From Pseudomonas fortuita (GTDB lineage Bacteria > Pseudomonadota > Gammaproteobacteria > Pseudomonadales > Pseudomonadaceae): 64,000 nucleotides of DNA. Location: contig NZ_CP114035.2 in the NCBI RefSeq assembly GCF_026898135.2, positions 1,157,501 through 1,221,500 on the forward strand, in the 5' to 3' direction. Both the position numbers and the translations under genes were made by a program. The notes beneath the pieces were generated by a model. The model did no database searches. It was not told the DNA's origin and saw only the letters and a program-made list of their open reading frames with translations. Shown one piece after another: positions 57,359 to 64,000 of this stretch (positions are counted from its first letter, which is position 1; each line of letters opens with the position of its first letter).

Positions 57359-57568
57359 ATGTCGTCTCGTGAGACTGGGAATGTAAAGTGGTTCAACGAT
57401 GCCAAGGGTTATGGCTTCATTCAGCGCGAAGGTGGTGCGGATGTGTTCGTCCACTATCGGGCGATCCGCGGTGAGGGGCATCGTACCCTGGTCGAAGGGC
57501 AGCGGGTGGAATACGCCTGCGTGCAGGGCCAGAAAGGCCTGCAAGCCGAAGACGTAGTAGGGCTCTGA
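57359..57568 (+). CDS. Cold-shock domain protein
   Basis: 69 residues, the size of CspA-type proteins. RNA-binding motifs are KGYGFIQ (RNP1) and DVFVHYRAI (RNP2, with Tyr instead of the usual Phe-Ser). The start [15 protein letters not shown] is typical. It binds single-stranded nucleic acid as an RNA chaperone. CGGAGTAG precedes the ATG. Only the more specific name (cspA or another paralogue) is uncertain. Confidence 0.95.
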   Translation: MSSRETGNVKWFNDAKGYGFIQREGGADVFVHYRAIRGEGHRTLVEGQRVEYACVQGQKGLQAEDVVGL

Positions 57569-57584
57569 GCCTCTAGTTTCAAGC

Positions 57585-57669
57585 CGTAGGAGCGGGCTTG
57601 CCCGCGAAGCAGCCACCACGGTGGCTGCCACGGGCATGGCCCGTGTTCGCGGGCAAGCCCGCTTCTACA
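57585..57669. repeat. Inverted REP pair
   Basis: CGTAGGAGCGGGCTTGCCCGCGAAGCAG and the inverted GTTCGCGGGCAAGCCCGCTTCTAC, with the hairpin CAGCCACC-ACGGTGGCTG in between. It lies between convergent genes. Confidence 0.88.
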
Positions 57670-57690
57670 GAAACGAGCAACGCTGTATTT

Positions 57691-58068
57691 TCAGGTTGTG
57701 CGCCAGGTGATTTCCTCTTCACCGTCGGCGCTTATGCGCACCCAGCGGTCGGCATCTTCTTCGCCGTCTTCCTCTACCCAGCCACCCGGCGCGCAGCGCA
57801 CTTCCACACCCAGTGCGGCAAATGCAGCGCGGGCGCAAGCGACATCATCGGCCCATGGCGTCTGGTCGCTTTCCAGGTACAGGCTGTTCCATTTCCCTAC
57901 AGCCTTGGGTAACCAGGTGACCGGAATGTTACCGGCCTTGCATTTGAATGTCTGGCCTTTCTGCTGCCAGTCGCTGCATGGGCCAATCGCCTGGGCGAGC
58001 CACTGGGCAATCTGCTTGTGGTCGACGTCGGCGTCCTTCAGGTAAATCTCGATATCTGGTTGGCGCAT
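57691..58068 (-). CDS. Conserved hypothetical protein
   Basis: 125 residues, acidic, without signal or membrane segment. It opens MRQPDIEIYLKDADVDHKQIAQWLAQAIG and contains three cysteines (GPCSDW, FKCKAG, ADDVACAR) and a Trp/Gly-rich end (GGWVEEDGEEDADRWVRIS). No family recognised. It begins 17 bases after rlmA, so it is probably the last gene of the dapE-rlmA transcript; a similar gene at this place is known in other Pseudomonas. Confidence 0.7.
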   Translation of the reverse strand: MRQPDIEIYLKDADVDHKQIAQWLAQAIGPCSDWQQKGQTFKCKAGNIPVTWLPKAVGKWNSLYLESDQTPWADDVACARAAFAALGVEVRCAPGGWVEEDGEEDADRWVRISADGEEEITWRTT

Positions 58069-58085
58069 AAGGGCTCCGGGTGTGC

Positions 58086-58898
58086 TCAGTCTTGGCGCAC
58101 GAAATAGTCATAACGCATGGAAACCGTAACCTCGAACGGCTCGGGCTGGTCGATCACCCGGGCGCGTTTTTCGGCGCTGGCGCGCCAGCCGTGCGGGGTC
58201 ATGGCGAGCAGGTCGGCGCGCGCCTTGGGCACGGCCAGGTTCAAGCGGAATTCGAGGGTTTCGCTATGGGCGTGGGCCATGCCTTCGGGGACGAGGGCCA
58301 GGTGCTTGTCGTCGGCGTAAGGGCGTACTTCATCGTAGAGCACCTCACGCAACTCCATCAGGTGGCCGCTGGTCGGGCCGACCCGCATCAGGCCGCCGCC
58401 GGGGCTGAGCAGGCGCCTGGCTTCGGCCCAGTCCAGCGGGCTGAACACGCTGGCGATGAACTGGCAACTGGCGTCCGCCAGCGGCACGCGGGCCATGCTG
58501 GCGACCATCCAGGTGACCTGTGGCGCGCGGCGGCAGGCACGCTTGACCGCCTCGCGGGAGATGTCCAGGGCATAGCCCTCGGCAGCTGGCAGCGCCTGGG
58601 CGAGCAGCGCGGTGTAGTAGCCCTCGCCGCAGCCGATGTCCAGCCAGGCGCCGGGCCGGCGCTCGGCGGCAAGCTCGGCCAGCCGGTGGGCGACAGGGGC
58701 GTAGTGGCCCGCGTCGAGAAAGTCGCGGCGGGCCTCGACCATGGCCTGGTTGTCACCCGGGTCGCGGCTGTTCTTGTGCTGCACCGGCAGCAGGTTCAGG
58801 TAACCTTGGCGCGCTCGGTCGAAGCGGTGACCGGCCGGGCACATCACACTGTTGTCGAGCCGGCTCAGCGGCGCCTGGCAAAGAGGGCAGGCGAGCAT
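58086..58898 (-). CDS. rlmA: 23S rRNA (guanine745-N1)-methyltransferase RlmA
   Basis: 270 residues. The N-terminal zinc finger is Cys4, Cys7, Cys20 and His24 ([11 protein letters not shown]...MCPAGHRFD). The SAM domain has WLDIGCGEGYYTALLA. It methylates G745 of helix 35 in 23S rRNA. It starts within the dapE stop codon (1-base overlap, TGATG), so the two are translationally coupled. Confidence 0.93.
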   Translation of the reverse strand: MLACPLCQAPLSRLDNSVMCPAGHRFDRARQGYLNLLPVQHKNSRDPGDNQAMVEARRDFLDAGHYAPVAHRLAELAAERRPGAWLDIGCGEGYYTALLAQALPAAEGYALDISREAVKRACRRAPQVTWMVASMARVPLADASCQFIASVFSPLDWAEARRLLSPGGGLMRVGPTSGHLMELREVLYDEVRPYADDKHLALVPEGMAHAHSETLEFRLNLAVPKARADLLAMTPHGWRASAEKRARVIDQPEPFEVTVSMRYDYFVRQD

Positions 58899-60049
58899 CA
58901 GGCGAGCAACCGAACCAGGGTCTGGTAGTAGATTTCGGTCAGCAGGTCGAGGTCGCTGGCCAGAATCCGCTCGTCCACCTGGTGAATGGTGGCGTTGACC
59001 GGGCCAAGCTCGACCACCTGGGTACCCATGGTGGCGATGAAGCGGCCATCGGAGGTACCCCCGCTGGTAGACGGCTGGGTGTCGCGGCCGGTGACGCCCT
59101 TGATGCTGTGTGCCACCGCGTCGAGCAGTTCGCCCGGTTCGGTGAGGAACGGCAGGCCTGAAAGCGCCCAGTCGATCGACCAGTCCAGTTCATGCTTGTC
59201 GAGAATCGCCGACACTCGCGCCTGCAGGCCTTCGACGGTCGACTCGGTGGAGAAGCGGAAGTTGAACAGCGCGGTCAGCTCGCCCGGTACCACGTTGGTG
59301 GCGCCGGTGCCGGAATTGAGGTTGGAGATCTGGAAACTGGTCGGCGGGAAGAACGCGTTGCCTTCGTCCCAGTGCTCGGCTGCCAGTTCCGCCAGGGCCG
59401 GGGCGGCCAGGTGGATCGGGTTGCGTGCCAGGTGCGGGTAGGCCACGTGGCCCTGCTTGCCGCGCACGGTCAGCTTGGCACCCAGCGAACCACGGCGGCC
59501 GTTCTTGACCACGTCACCCAGCAGGGTGGTGCTGGAGGGTTCGCCGACGATGCACCAGTCCAGGCGTTCGTTGCGTGCTTTGAGGCGCTCGACCACTGCC
59601 TTGGTGCCGTGGTGGGCCGGGCCTTCCTCGTCGCTGGTGATCAGGAAGGCGACCTTGCCGCGGTGGTTCGGGTAGTCGTGCACGAAGCGCTCGCTGGCGA
59701 TCACCATGGAGGCCAGGCTGCCTTTCATGTCGGCGGCGCCACGGCCGCAGAGCATGCCGTCAGCGTCGATCAGCGCTTCGAACGGTTCGTGCTGCCATTG
59801 CTGCACCGGGCCGGTGGGCACCACGTCGGTGTGGCCGGCAAAGCACAGCACCGGGCCGTCCTGGCTGCCGTGGGTGGCCCAGAAGTTGTCTACGTCTTCA
59901 ATGCGCATCGGCTCGAGTGCGAAGCCCACGGCGCCCAGGCGCTTCATCATCTGCGCCTGGCAGTCGGCGTCGACAGGGGTGACCGAGGGGCGACGGATCA
60001 GGTCGCAGGCCAGTTGAAGGGTAGGCGAGAGCTCGGCAGGGGCCGTCAT
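58898..60049 (-). CDS. dapE: Succinyl-diaminopimelate desuccinylase DapE
   Basis: 383 residues. It removes succinate from N-succinyl-LL-diaminopimelate, giving DAP for lysine and peptidoglycan. Zinc ligands and catalytic residues: His73 and Asp75 ([11 protein letters not shown]), Asp107 (GRGAADMKG), Glu141 and Glu142 ([12 protein letters not shown]). GGAG lies 7 bases before the ATG. It is the first gene of the unit with rlmA. Confidence 0.97.
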   Translation of the reverse strand: MTAPAELSPTLQLACDLIRRPSVTPVDADCQAQMMKRLGAVGFALEPMRIEDVDNFWATHGSQDGPVLCFAGHTDVVPTGPVQQWQHEPFEALIDADGMLCGRGAADMKGSLASMVIASERFVHDYPNHRGKVAFLITSDEEGPAHHGTKAVVERLKARNERLDWCIVGEPSSTTLLGDVVKNGRRGSLGAKLTVRGKQGHVAYPHLARNPIHLAAPALAELAAEHWDEGNAFFPPTSFQISNLNSGTGATNVVPGELTALFNFRFSTESTVEGLQARVSAILDKHELDWSIDWALSGLPFLTEPGELLDAVAHSIKGVTGRDTQPSTSGGTSDGRFIATMGTQVVELGPVNATIHQVDERILASDLDLLTEIYYQTLVRLLA

Positions 60050-60120
60050 GGGGGACTCCGGGGCAAGGCAAGGCGGGGAAATCTGAGGGGCGTTATCTTA
60101 TATCAAACCGATGTGGCAGT

Positions 60121-60242
60121 GGGGCCGCGTTGCGGCCCATTCGCGGCACAAGGCCGCTCCCACAGGTCATGCACATGCCTGATGGGCTGCGGTCATCCTT
60201 GTGGGAGCGGCCTTGTGCCGCGAATGGGCTGCAAAGCAGCCC
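60121..60242. repeat. Inverted REP-like pair
   Basis: GCGGCCCATTCGCGGCACAAGGCCGCTCCCACAGG and the inverted CTTGTGGGAGCGGCCTTGTGCCGCGAATGGGC. It fills the 201-base gap between the glucan synthase gene and dapE, both on the minus strand. Confidence 0.87.
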
Positions 60243-60250
60243 CGGCAATC

Positions 60251-62842
60251 TCACGCCTGCTGCGCTTCGGCAGCCTTCTCCACTGGCTTGGGCAGCGAAG
60301 ACAGCAACGCCATCACCAGCGCTGCCACATAAGGCAACGACTGCACCAGCAACATCGCCACCCAGAAGCGCATGTCCGAACTCGGCAGCCCTTGCACCAG
60401 GTAGATACCCAACGCCGCGCCCCACAGCAGCAACATGATGAACAGCTCTTCCCGCGCTTCGGAAAGTGCCACCAACAGCCCATGGCTGTCGGCATTCTTG
60501 GGCGTGCGGAAAAACGGCATGCTGCTGGTGAAAAAGCCGTAAAGCACCGCCTTGGCAATGGTATGCGACAGCGCCAGGCCGGCCAGCGCTGCGGCGAAGG
60601 CGTCCTTGAGGTTGACCCCCACCGCACGGCGGTAAAGGAAAATGATCTTGCCGACCTTGAAGAAGAACAGCGCCAGCGGCGGGATGGCGAAGATCATCAG
60701 CGGCGGGTCGACGCGGTGCGGCACGATGATCATTGCCGCTGACCACAGCAGCGCACCGATAGTAAAGAAGATATTCATGCCGTCGGCGACCCACGGCAGC
60801 CAGCCGGCCAGGAAGTGGTAGCGCTGGCCACGGGTCAGCTCGCTGCCCTTGCCGCGCAACAGGGCACTGGCGTGGTGTTTGATGATCTGAATGGCGCCGT
60901 AGGCCCAGCGGAAGCGCTGCTTCTTGAAATCGATGAAGGTGTCAGGCATCAGGCCCTTGCCGTAGCTGTTGTGGGCGTAGGCGGCCGACAGGCCTTTCTC
61001 GAACACGCGCAGGCCCAGCTCGGCGTCCTCGCAGATGCACCATTCGGCCCAGCCCAGCTCTTCCAGTACCGTGCGCCGGGTCATGGTCATGGTGCCGTGC
61101 TGGATGATTGCGTCACGGTCGTTGCGGGTGACCATGCCGATGTGGAAGAAGCCCTTGTACTCGCTGTAGCACAGCTTCTTGAAGGCGCTTTCGTGCTGGT
61201 CGCGGTAGTCCTGCGGCGACTGCACCACGGCAATTCTCGGGTCGGCGAAGTGCGGCACCATGTGCTTGAGCCAGTTGCGGTCGACGCAGTAGTCCGAGTC
61301 GATCACCGCAATCACCTCAGCGTCCTTGGCCGTGTGCGGGATCAGGTAGTTGAGCGCGCCGCCCTTGAAGCCGGCCAGTGGCGCGACGTGGAAAAACTTG
61401 AAGCGCTCGCCGAGCTTCTCGCAGTGAGCCTTCAGCGGCTCCCACACGGCCGGGTCCTTGGTGTTGTTGTCGATCACCAGCACTTCGTAGTCGGGGTAGT
61501 CCAGCGCGGCCAGGGCGTCGAGGGTCTGCTTCACCATCTCAGGTGGCTCGTTGTAGCACGGCACATGCACCGATACCTTGGGCCGGTAGGCGCTGTCGGC
61601 CTGTACCGGCAGGAACTCGCGTCGGCGCTTGTGTATCCATACGGCCTCGGCCAGTTCATGGGCCTCGGTAAGCAGCACGATGAACACGCCCAGCGCGCCA
61701 AGAGCAAGCAGTACGCCCACGGTCAGGCTGAACCAGGTGCTGTACTGCTGGCTGTAGTCGTAGGCAATCCACACCAGTACCGACCCGCACAAAAAGGTGA
61801 TGAAGGTCAGGAATGTGCGGCCGCGCTGGCGCAGGGCCGAGCCGTCGATGAACAGCACCATCAGCGCAATCATCGCCAGCACCACCGAGGCCACCGCCAG
61901 GGCTCGCCACTGCGGGATCGCCACCACGGGCCCATCGAAGTTGAATTTTTGCTGACGCTCGGCGTTGTACACGCCCCAATAGGCGCCTACCGAGCCTTCG
62001 TCGCTAGCCTTCCACGGCTGGTCATAGGCTTCGATGACAAAGTAGTTGTAGCCACGGCGGTTGAGGGTATTGACCAAGGTGCGCAGGTAGATGGCCTGGT
62101 CGGCCTGGCTGGCATCGGCACCACCGCGCATGCGGCCGTTGCTCGGCCAGCCGACCTCGGACAACAGCAGGGGTTTGCGCGGGAACTGGTGCTTCAGCTC
62201 CCGGGCGCGGTCGAGCACGAACTCGACCGAATCCTTCATCGGGACGAATTCCCAGTAGGGCAGGATGTGCGCGGCAATCAGGTCGACGTGCTTGGCGATC
62301 TCCGGGTTTTCCTTCCAGATGTGCCATTGTTCACTGGTGGTCACCGGTACCTTGACGGCTGCGCGTACCCGGTCCAGGTATTTGATCAGGTTTTCCGGGG
62401 TGACTTCTTCACGGAACAGCGCCTCGTTGCCGACCACTACCCGCACCACGCTGCGCGAGGTGTTGGCCAACTGGATGGCCGTGGCGATTTCGCGCTCGTT
62501 GCGTTCCAGGTCCGGGCTGATCCAGATCCCCAGCGTCACCCGCAAGCCAAACTCCTCGGCCAGGCGCGGGATGTCGGCCTGGGTGCCCTCCACGGTATAG
62601 ATTCGGATGCTGTCGGTCAGTTTGCTCAACTGCTCCAGGTCCTGGCGCATCTCGTCGTCAGTGGGGTACTGGCCCTTCTGCGGGCTTTCACCCAGGCGGA
62701 ACGGCGAATACGAAAAGCCAGAGATCTGTTCTGGCCAGGCAGGGGCGGAGACCGGGCGGTTGATCAGTGCCCAGAACCCGGTGAACAACGCGGCGATGGC
62801 CAGCACCACAACCAGGTTCAGGCCGAATTTACGTGAAGACAT
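60251..62842 (-). CDS. ndvB: GH17-GT2 fusion, NdvB-like beta-glucan synthase
   Basis: 863 residues. After an N-terminal membrane helix, residues 40-300 form a glycoside-hydrolase-17-like domain with the expected acid Glu140 (VVGNEALF) and nucleophile Glu229 (LLLSEVGWPSNG). Membrane helices follow, then a family-2 glycosyltransferase at about 420-660 with Asp458, DSD at 515-517, the catalytic ED (605-606) and QRFRW (642-646), and more membrane helices. This is the plan of the P. aeruginosa protein called NdvB, beside dapE, that makes periplasmic glucans. The symbol is by similarity of plan and position. Confidence 0.88.
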   Translation of the reverse strand: MSSRKFGLNLVVVLAIAALFTGFWALINRPVSAPAWPEQISGFSYSPFRLGESPQKGQYPTDDEMRQDLEQLSKLTDSIRIYTVEGTQADIPRLAEEFGLRVTLGIWISPDLERNEREIATAIQLANTSRSVVRVVVGNEALFREEVTPENLIKYLDRVRAAVKVPVTTSEQWHIWKENPEIAKHVDLIAAHILPYWEFVPMKDSVEFVLDRARELKHQFPRKPLLLSEVGWPSNGRMRGGADASQADQAIYLRTLVNTLNRRGYNYFVIEAYDQPWKASDEGSVGAYWGVYNAERQQKFNFDGPVVAIPQWRALAVASVVLAMIALMVLFIDGSALRQRGRTFLTFITFLCGSVLVWIAYDYSQQYSTWFSLTVGVLLALGALGVFIVLLTEAHELAEAVWIHKRRREFLPVQADSAYRPKVSVHVPCYNEPPEMVKQTLDALAALDYPDYEVLVIDNNTKDPAVWEPLKAHCEKLGERFKFFHVAPLAGFKGGALNYLIPHTAKDAEVIAVIDSDYCVDRNWLKHMVPHFADPRIAVVQSPQDYRDQHESAFKKLCYSEYKGFFHIGMVTRNDRDAIIQHGTMTMTRRTVLEELGWAEWCICEDAELGLRVFEKGLSAAYAHNSYGKGLMPDTFIDFKKQRFRWAYGAIQIIKHHASALLRGKGSELTRGQRYHFLAGWLPWVADGMNIFFTIGALLWSAAMIIVPHRVDPPLMIFAIPPLALFFFKVGKIIFLYRRAVGVNLKDAFAAALAGLALSHTIAKAVLYGFFTSSMPFFRTPKNADSHGLLVALSEAREELFIMLLLWGAALGIYLVQGLPSSDMRFWVAMLLVQSLPYVAALVMALLSSLPKPVEKAAEAQQA

Positions 62843-62961
62843 TGTCGTCCATTTGTGTCGAAGTGATAGGACATTAAAGCAGGGTTAGTAGTCTCTTTCC
62901 TAACGATGCAGGCCATGGGCCCGCTGGCATATAATGCGCGCCGGTTTTTTGGGGTATGAAC

Positions 62962-63771
62962 ATGAGCACAGAAGATCCACGCTTCGCCGGCGTTGCCCGG
63001 CTGTATGGCGACCAGGGGCTGCAGCGCCTGGGGCAGGCCCATGTGGCTGTGGTCGGTATTGGCGGGGTAGGGTCCTGGGTGGCTGAAGCGCTGGCCCGCA
63101 GCGGCGTGGGCGAAATCAGCCTGTTTGACCTGGACGACGTCTGCGTCAGCAACACCAACCGCCAGGCCCATGCCCTGGAAGGCCAGGTGGGGCGGCCCAA
63201 GGTCGACGTCATGGCTGAACGCTTGCGTGCGATCAACCCGGCATGCACGGTGCATGCGGTAGCGGACTTCGTTACCCGTGAAACCATGGCCGAGCATATC
63301 CACGAGCACCTGGACTGTGTGATCGACTGCATCGACAGCGTCATGGCCAAGGCGGCGTTGATTGCCTGGTGCCGGCGGCGAAAGATTGCCATCGTTACCA
63401 CGGGTGGCGCTGGTGGGCAGATCGACCCGACCCAGATCCAGATCGCCGACCTGAACAAGACCTTCAACGACCCACTGGCCTCGCGGGTGCGCTCCACCTT
63501 GCGCCGCGATTACAACTTCTCGCGCAATGTCAGCCGCAACTATGGTGTGCCGTGCGTGTTCTCCAGCGAACAGCTGCGTTATCCCAAGGGTGATGGCAGC
63601 GTTTGCCTGCAAAAAAGCTTTGTGGGGGAGGGGGTAAGGCTGGACTGCTCGGGTGGCTTTGGTGCAGTGATGATGGTGACCGCGACCTTTGGCATGGTGG
63701 CGGCGAGCAAGGCGATCGAGAAATTGGTGGCGGGTGCGCGGCGGCCTTCGGAGCGGATCAAGCCTGAGTAA
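62962..63771 (+). CDS. tcdA: tRNA threonylcarbamoyladenosine dehydratase TcdA
   Basis: 269 residues from ATG 62962, with GGGG seven bases upstream; ATG 62956 lies too close to it. E1-like ThiF fold: VVGIGGVGSWVAEALARSG nucleotide loop (32-37), LFDLDDVCVSNTNRQ, and CIDSVMAKAALI. It uses ATP to cyclise t6A37 to ct6A in tRNA. It works with the CsdA/CsdE sulfur-relay pair in E. coli; a sufE/csdE-like gene lies convergent just downstream. Confidence 0.94.
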   Translation: MSTEDPRFAGVARLYGDQGLQRLGQAHVAVVGIGGVGSWVAEALARSGVGEISLFDLDDVCVSNTNRQAHALEGQVGRPKVDVMAERLRAINPACTVHAVADFVTRETMAEHIHEHLDCVIDCIDSVMAKAALIAWCRRRKIAIVTTGGAGGQIDPTQIQIADLNKTFNDPLASRVRSTLRRDYNFSRNVSRNYGVPCVFSSEQLRYPKGDGSVCLQKSFVGEGVRLDCSGGFGAVMMVTATFGMVAASKAIEKLVAGARRPSERIKPE

Positions 63772-63793
63772 TCATGCACAGGCCAACTCGCTC

Positions 63794-63912
63794 CTTGTAG
63801 GAGCGGCCTTGTGCCGCGAAAGGGGCGCGTAGCGGCCCCATTTCAGCCTCTCCACGAAGATTGCTGGGGCCGCTGGGCGGCCCTTTCGCGGCACAAGGCC
63901 ACTCCTACAGGG
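63794..63912. repeat. Inverted REP-like pair
   Basis: CTTGTAGGAGCGGCCTTGTGCCGCGAAAGG and the inverted CCCTTTCGCGGCACAAGGCCACTCCTACAGG, with GCGGCCCC-type hairpin bases inside. It lies between convergent tcdA and the sufE-like gene. Confidence 0.87.
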
Positions 63913-63931
63913 AGCAGCGTATGCCTTGGAT

Positions 63932-64000
63932 TTAGTGGTTGGACGCCAACTCCGCCATCCGCTGCAACACCGCATGCAACCCATTGCTGCGCGACGGCGA
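63932..64000 (-). CDS. SufE/CsdE-like sulfur acceptor protein, C-terminal end (cut by the window)
   Basis: Only the last 22 codons and the stop are inside: SPSRSNGLHAVLQRMAELAS and then NH. The SPSRSNGL block resembles the C-terminus of SufE and CsdE proteins, which accept sulfur from a cysteine desulfurase. The neighbouring tcdA supports this, as csdE and tcdA are adjacent in E. coli. The call rests on a short piece. Confidence 0.6.
   Translation of the reverse strand, partial: SPSRSNGLHAVLQRMAELASNH

Noticed and set aside
60815..62836. A 673-codon plus-strand open frame across the glucan synthase gene
   Set aside because: It is a shadow of the GH17-GT2 gene.

Overview
The window looks like chromosomal core DNA of a Pseudomonas putida-group bacterium. 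The base composition is GC-rich, and the gene order is typical of Pseudomonas: ffh-rpsP-rimM-trmD-rplS, hom-thrC, wspABCDEF-wspR-prfB-lysS, ppc-adk-tsaB, and dapE with a GH17/GT2 glucan synthase. Intergenic gaps are full of the GC-rich palindromic REP elements of P. putida (core GTGGGAGCGGnnTnnCCGCGAA). I see no tRNA, rRNA, CRISPR array, insertion sequence, prophage or integrative element.

Layout. 1-8 kb: end of ffh, the rpsP-rimM-trmD-rplS ribosome operon, a hotdog thioesterase, xerD, dsbC, hom and thrC. 8-15 kb: a degenerate receiver protein, a DUF3509 protein, a periplasmic solute-binding-like protein with a CaiB-type CoA-transferase (minus strand), yaeQ-recJ, a repeat-rich gap and an old-yellow-enzyme family reductase. 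15-21 kb: a minus-strand polyamine operon (binding protein, ATPase, two permeases, gamma-aminobutyraldehyde dehydrogenase) and a DUF533/TerB protein. 21.8-30.2 kb: the complete Wsp surface-sensing system, ending in the diguanylate cyclase WspR. 30.3-37 kb: prfB with its programmed +1 frameshift, lysS, a TetR regulator, a lipoprotein, and an overlapping three-gene unit led by a DUF1704 HExxxH metallopeptidase-like protein.

37-48 kb: two envelope lipoproteins sharing a DUF4398-like region (one with an OmpA domain), ppc, adk, tsaB, a cluster of a small protein, DUF72, a PEP mutase/isocitrate lyase family enzyme and an extensin-like protein, a tandem-repeat protein of unknown function, and rsmJ. 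48-54 kb: a TetR regulator divergent from a two-gene RND efflux system, then two small envelope genes. 54.6-64 kb: plsB, a cold-shock protein, dapE-rlmA-hypothetical, a GH17-GT2 glucan synthase, tcdA and the 3' end of a sufE/csdE-like gene.

How it works together: most genes are housekeeping (translation, threonine and lysine synthesis, lipid synthesis, tRNA/rRNA modification). The main accessory functions are c-di-GMP signalling through Wsp, polyamine uptake and catabolism, RND efflux and glucan synthesis. I found no clearly novel multi-gene defence or mobile system. The least explained items are the DUF1704 unit, the repeat protein at 46.6-47.3 kb, the degenerate receiver at 8.0 kb, the paired DUF4398-like lipoproteins, and a second family of long perfect palindromes (13.5, 15.1 and 37.2 kb) that is distinct from, but in one place fused to, the REP elements.
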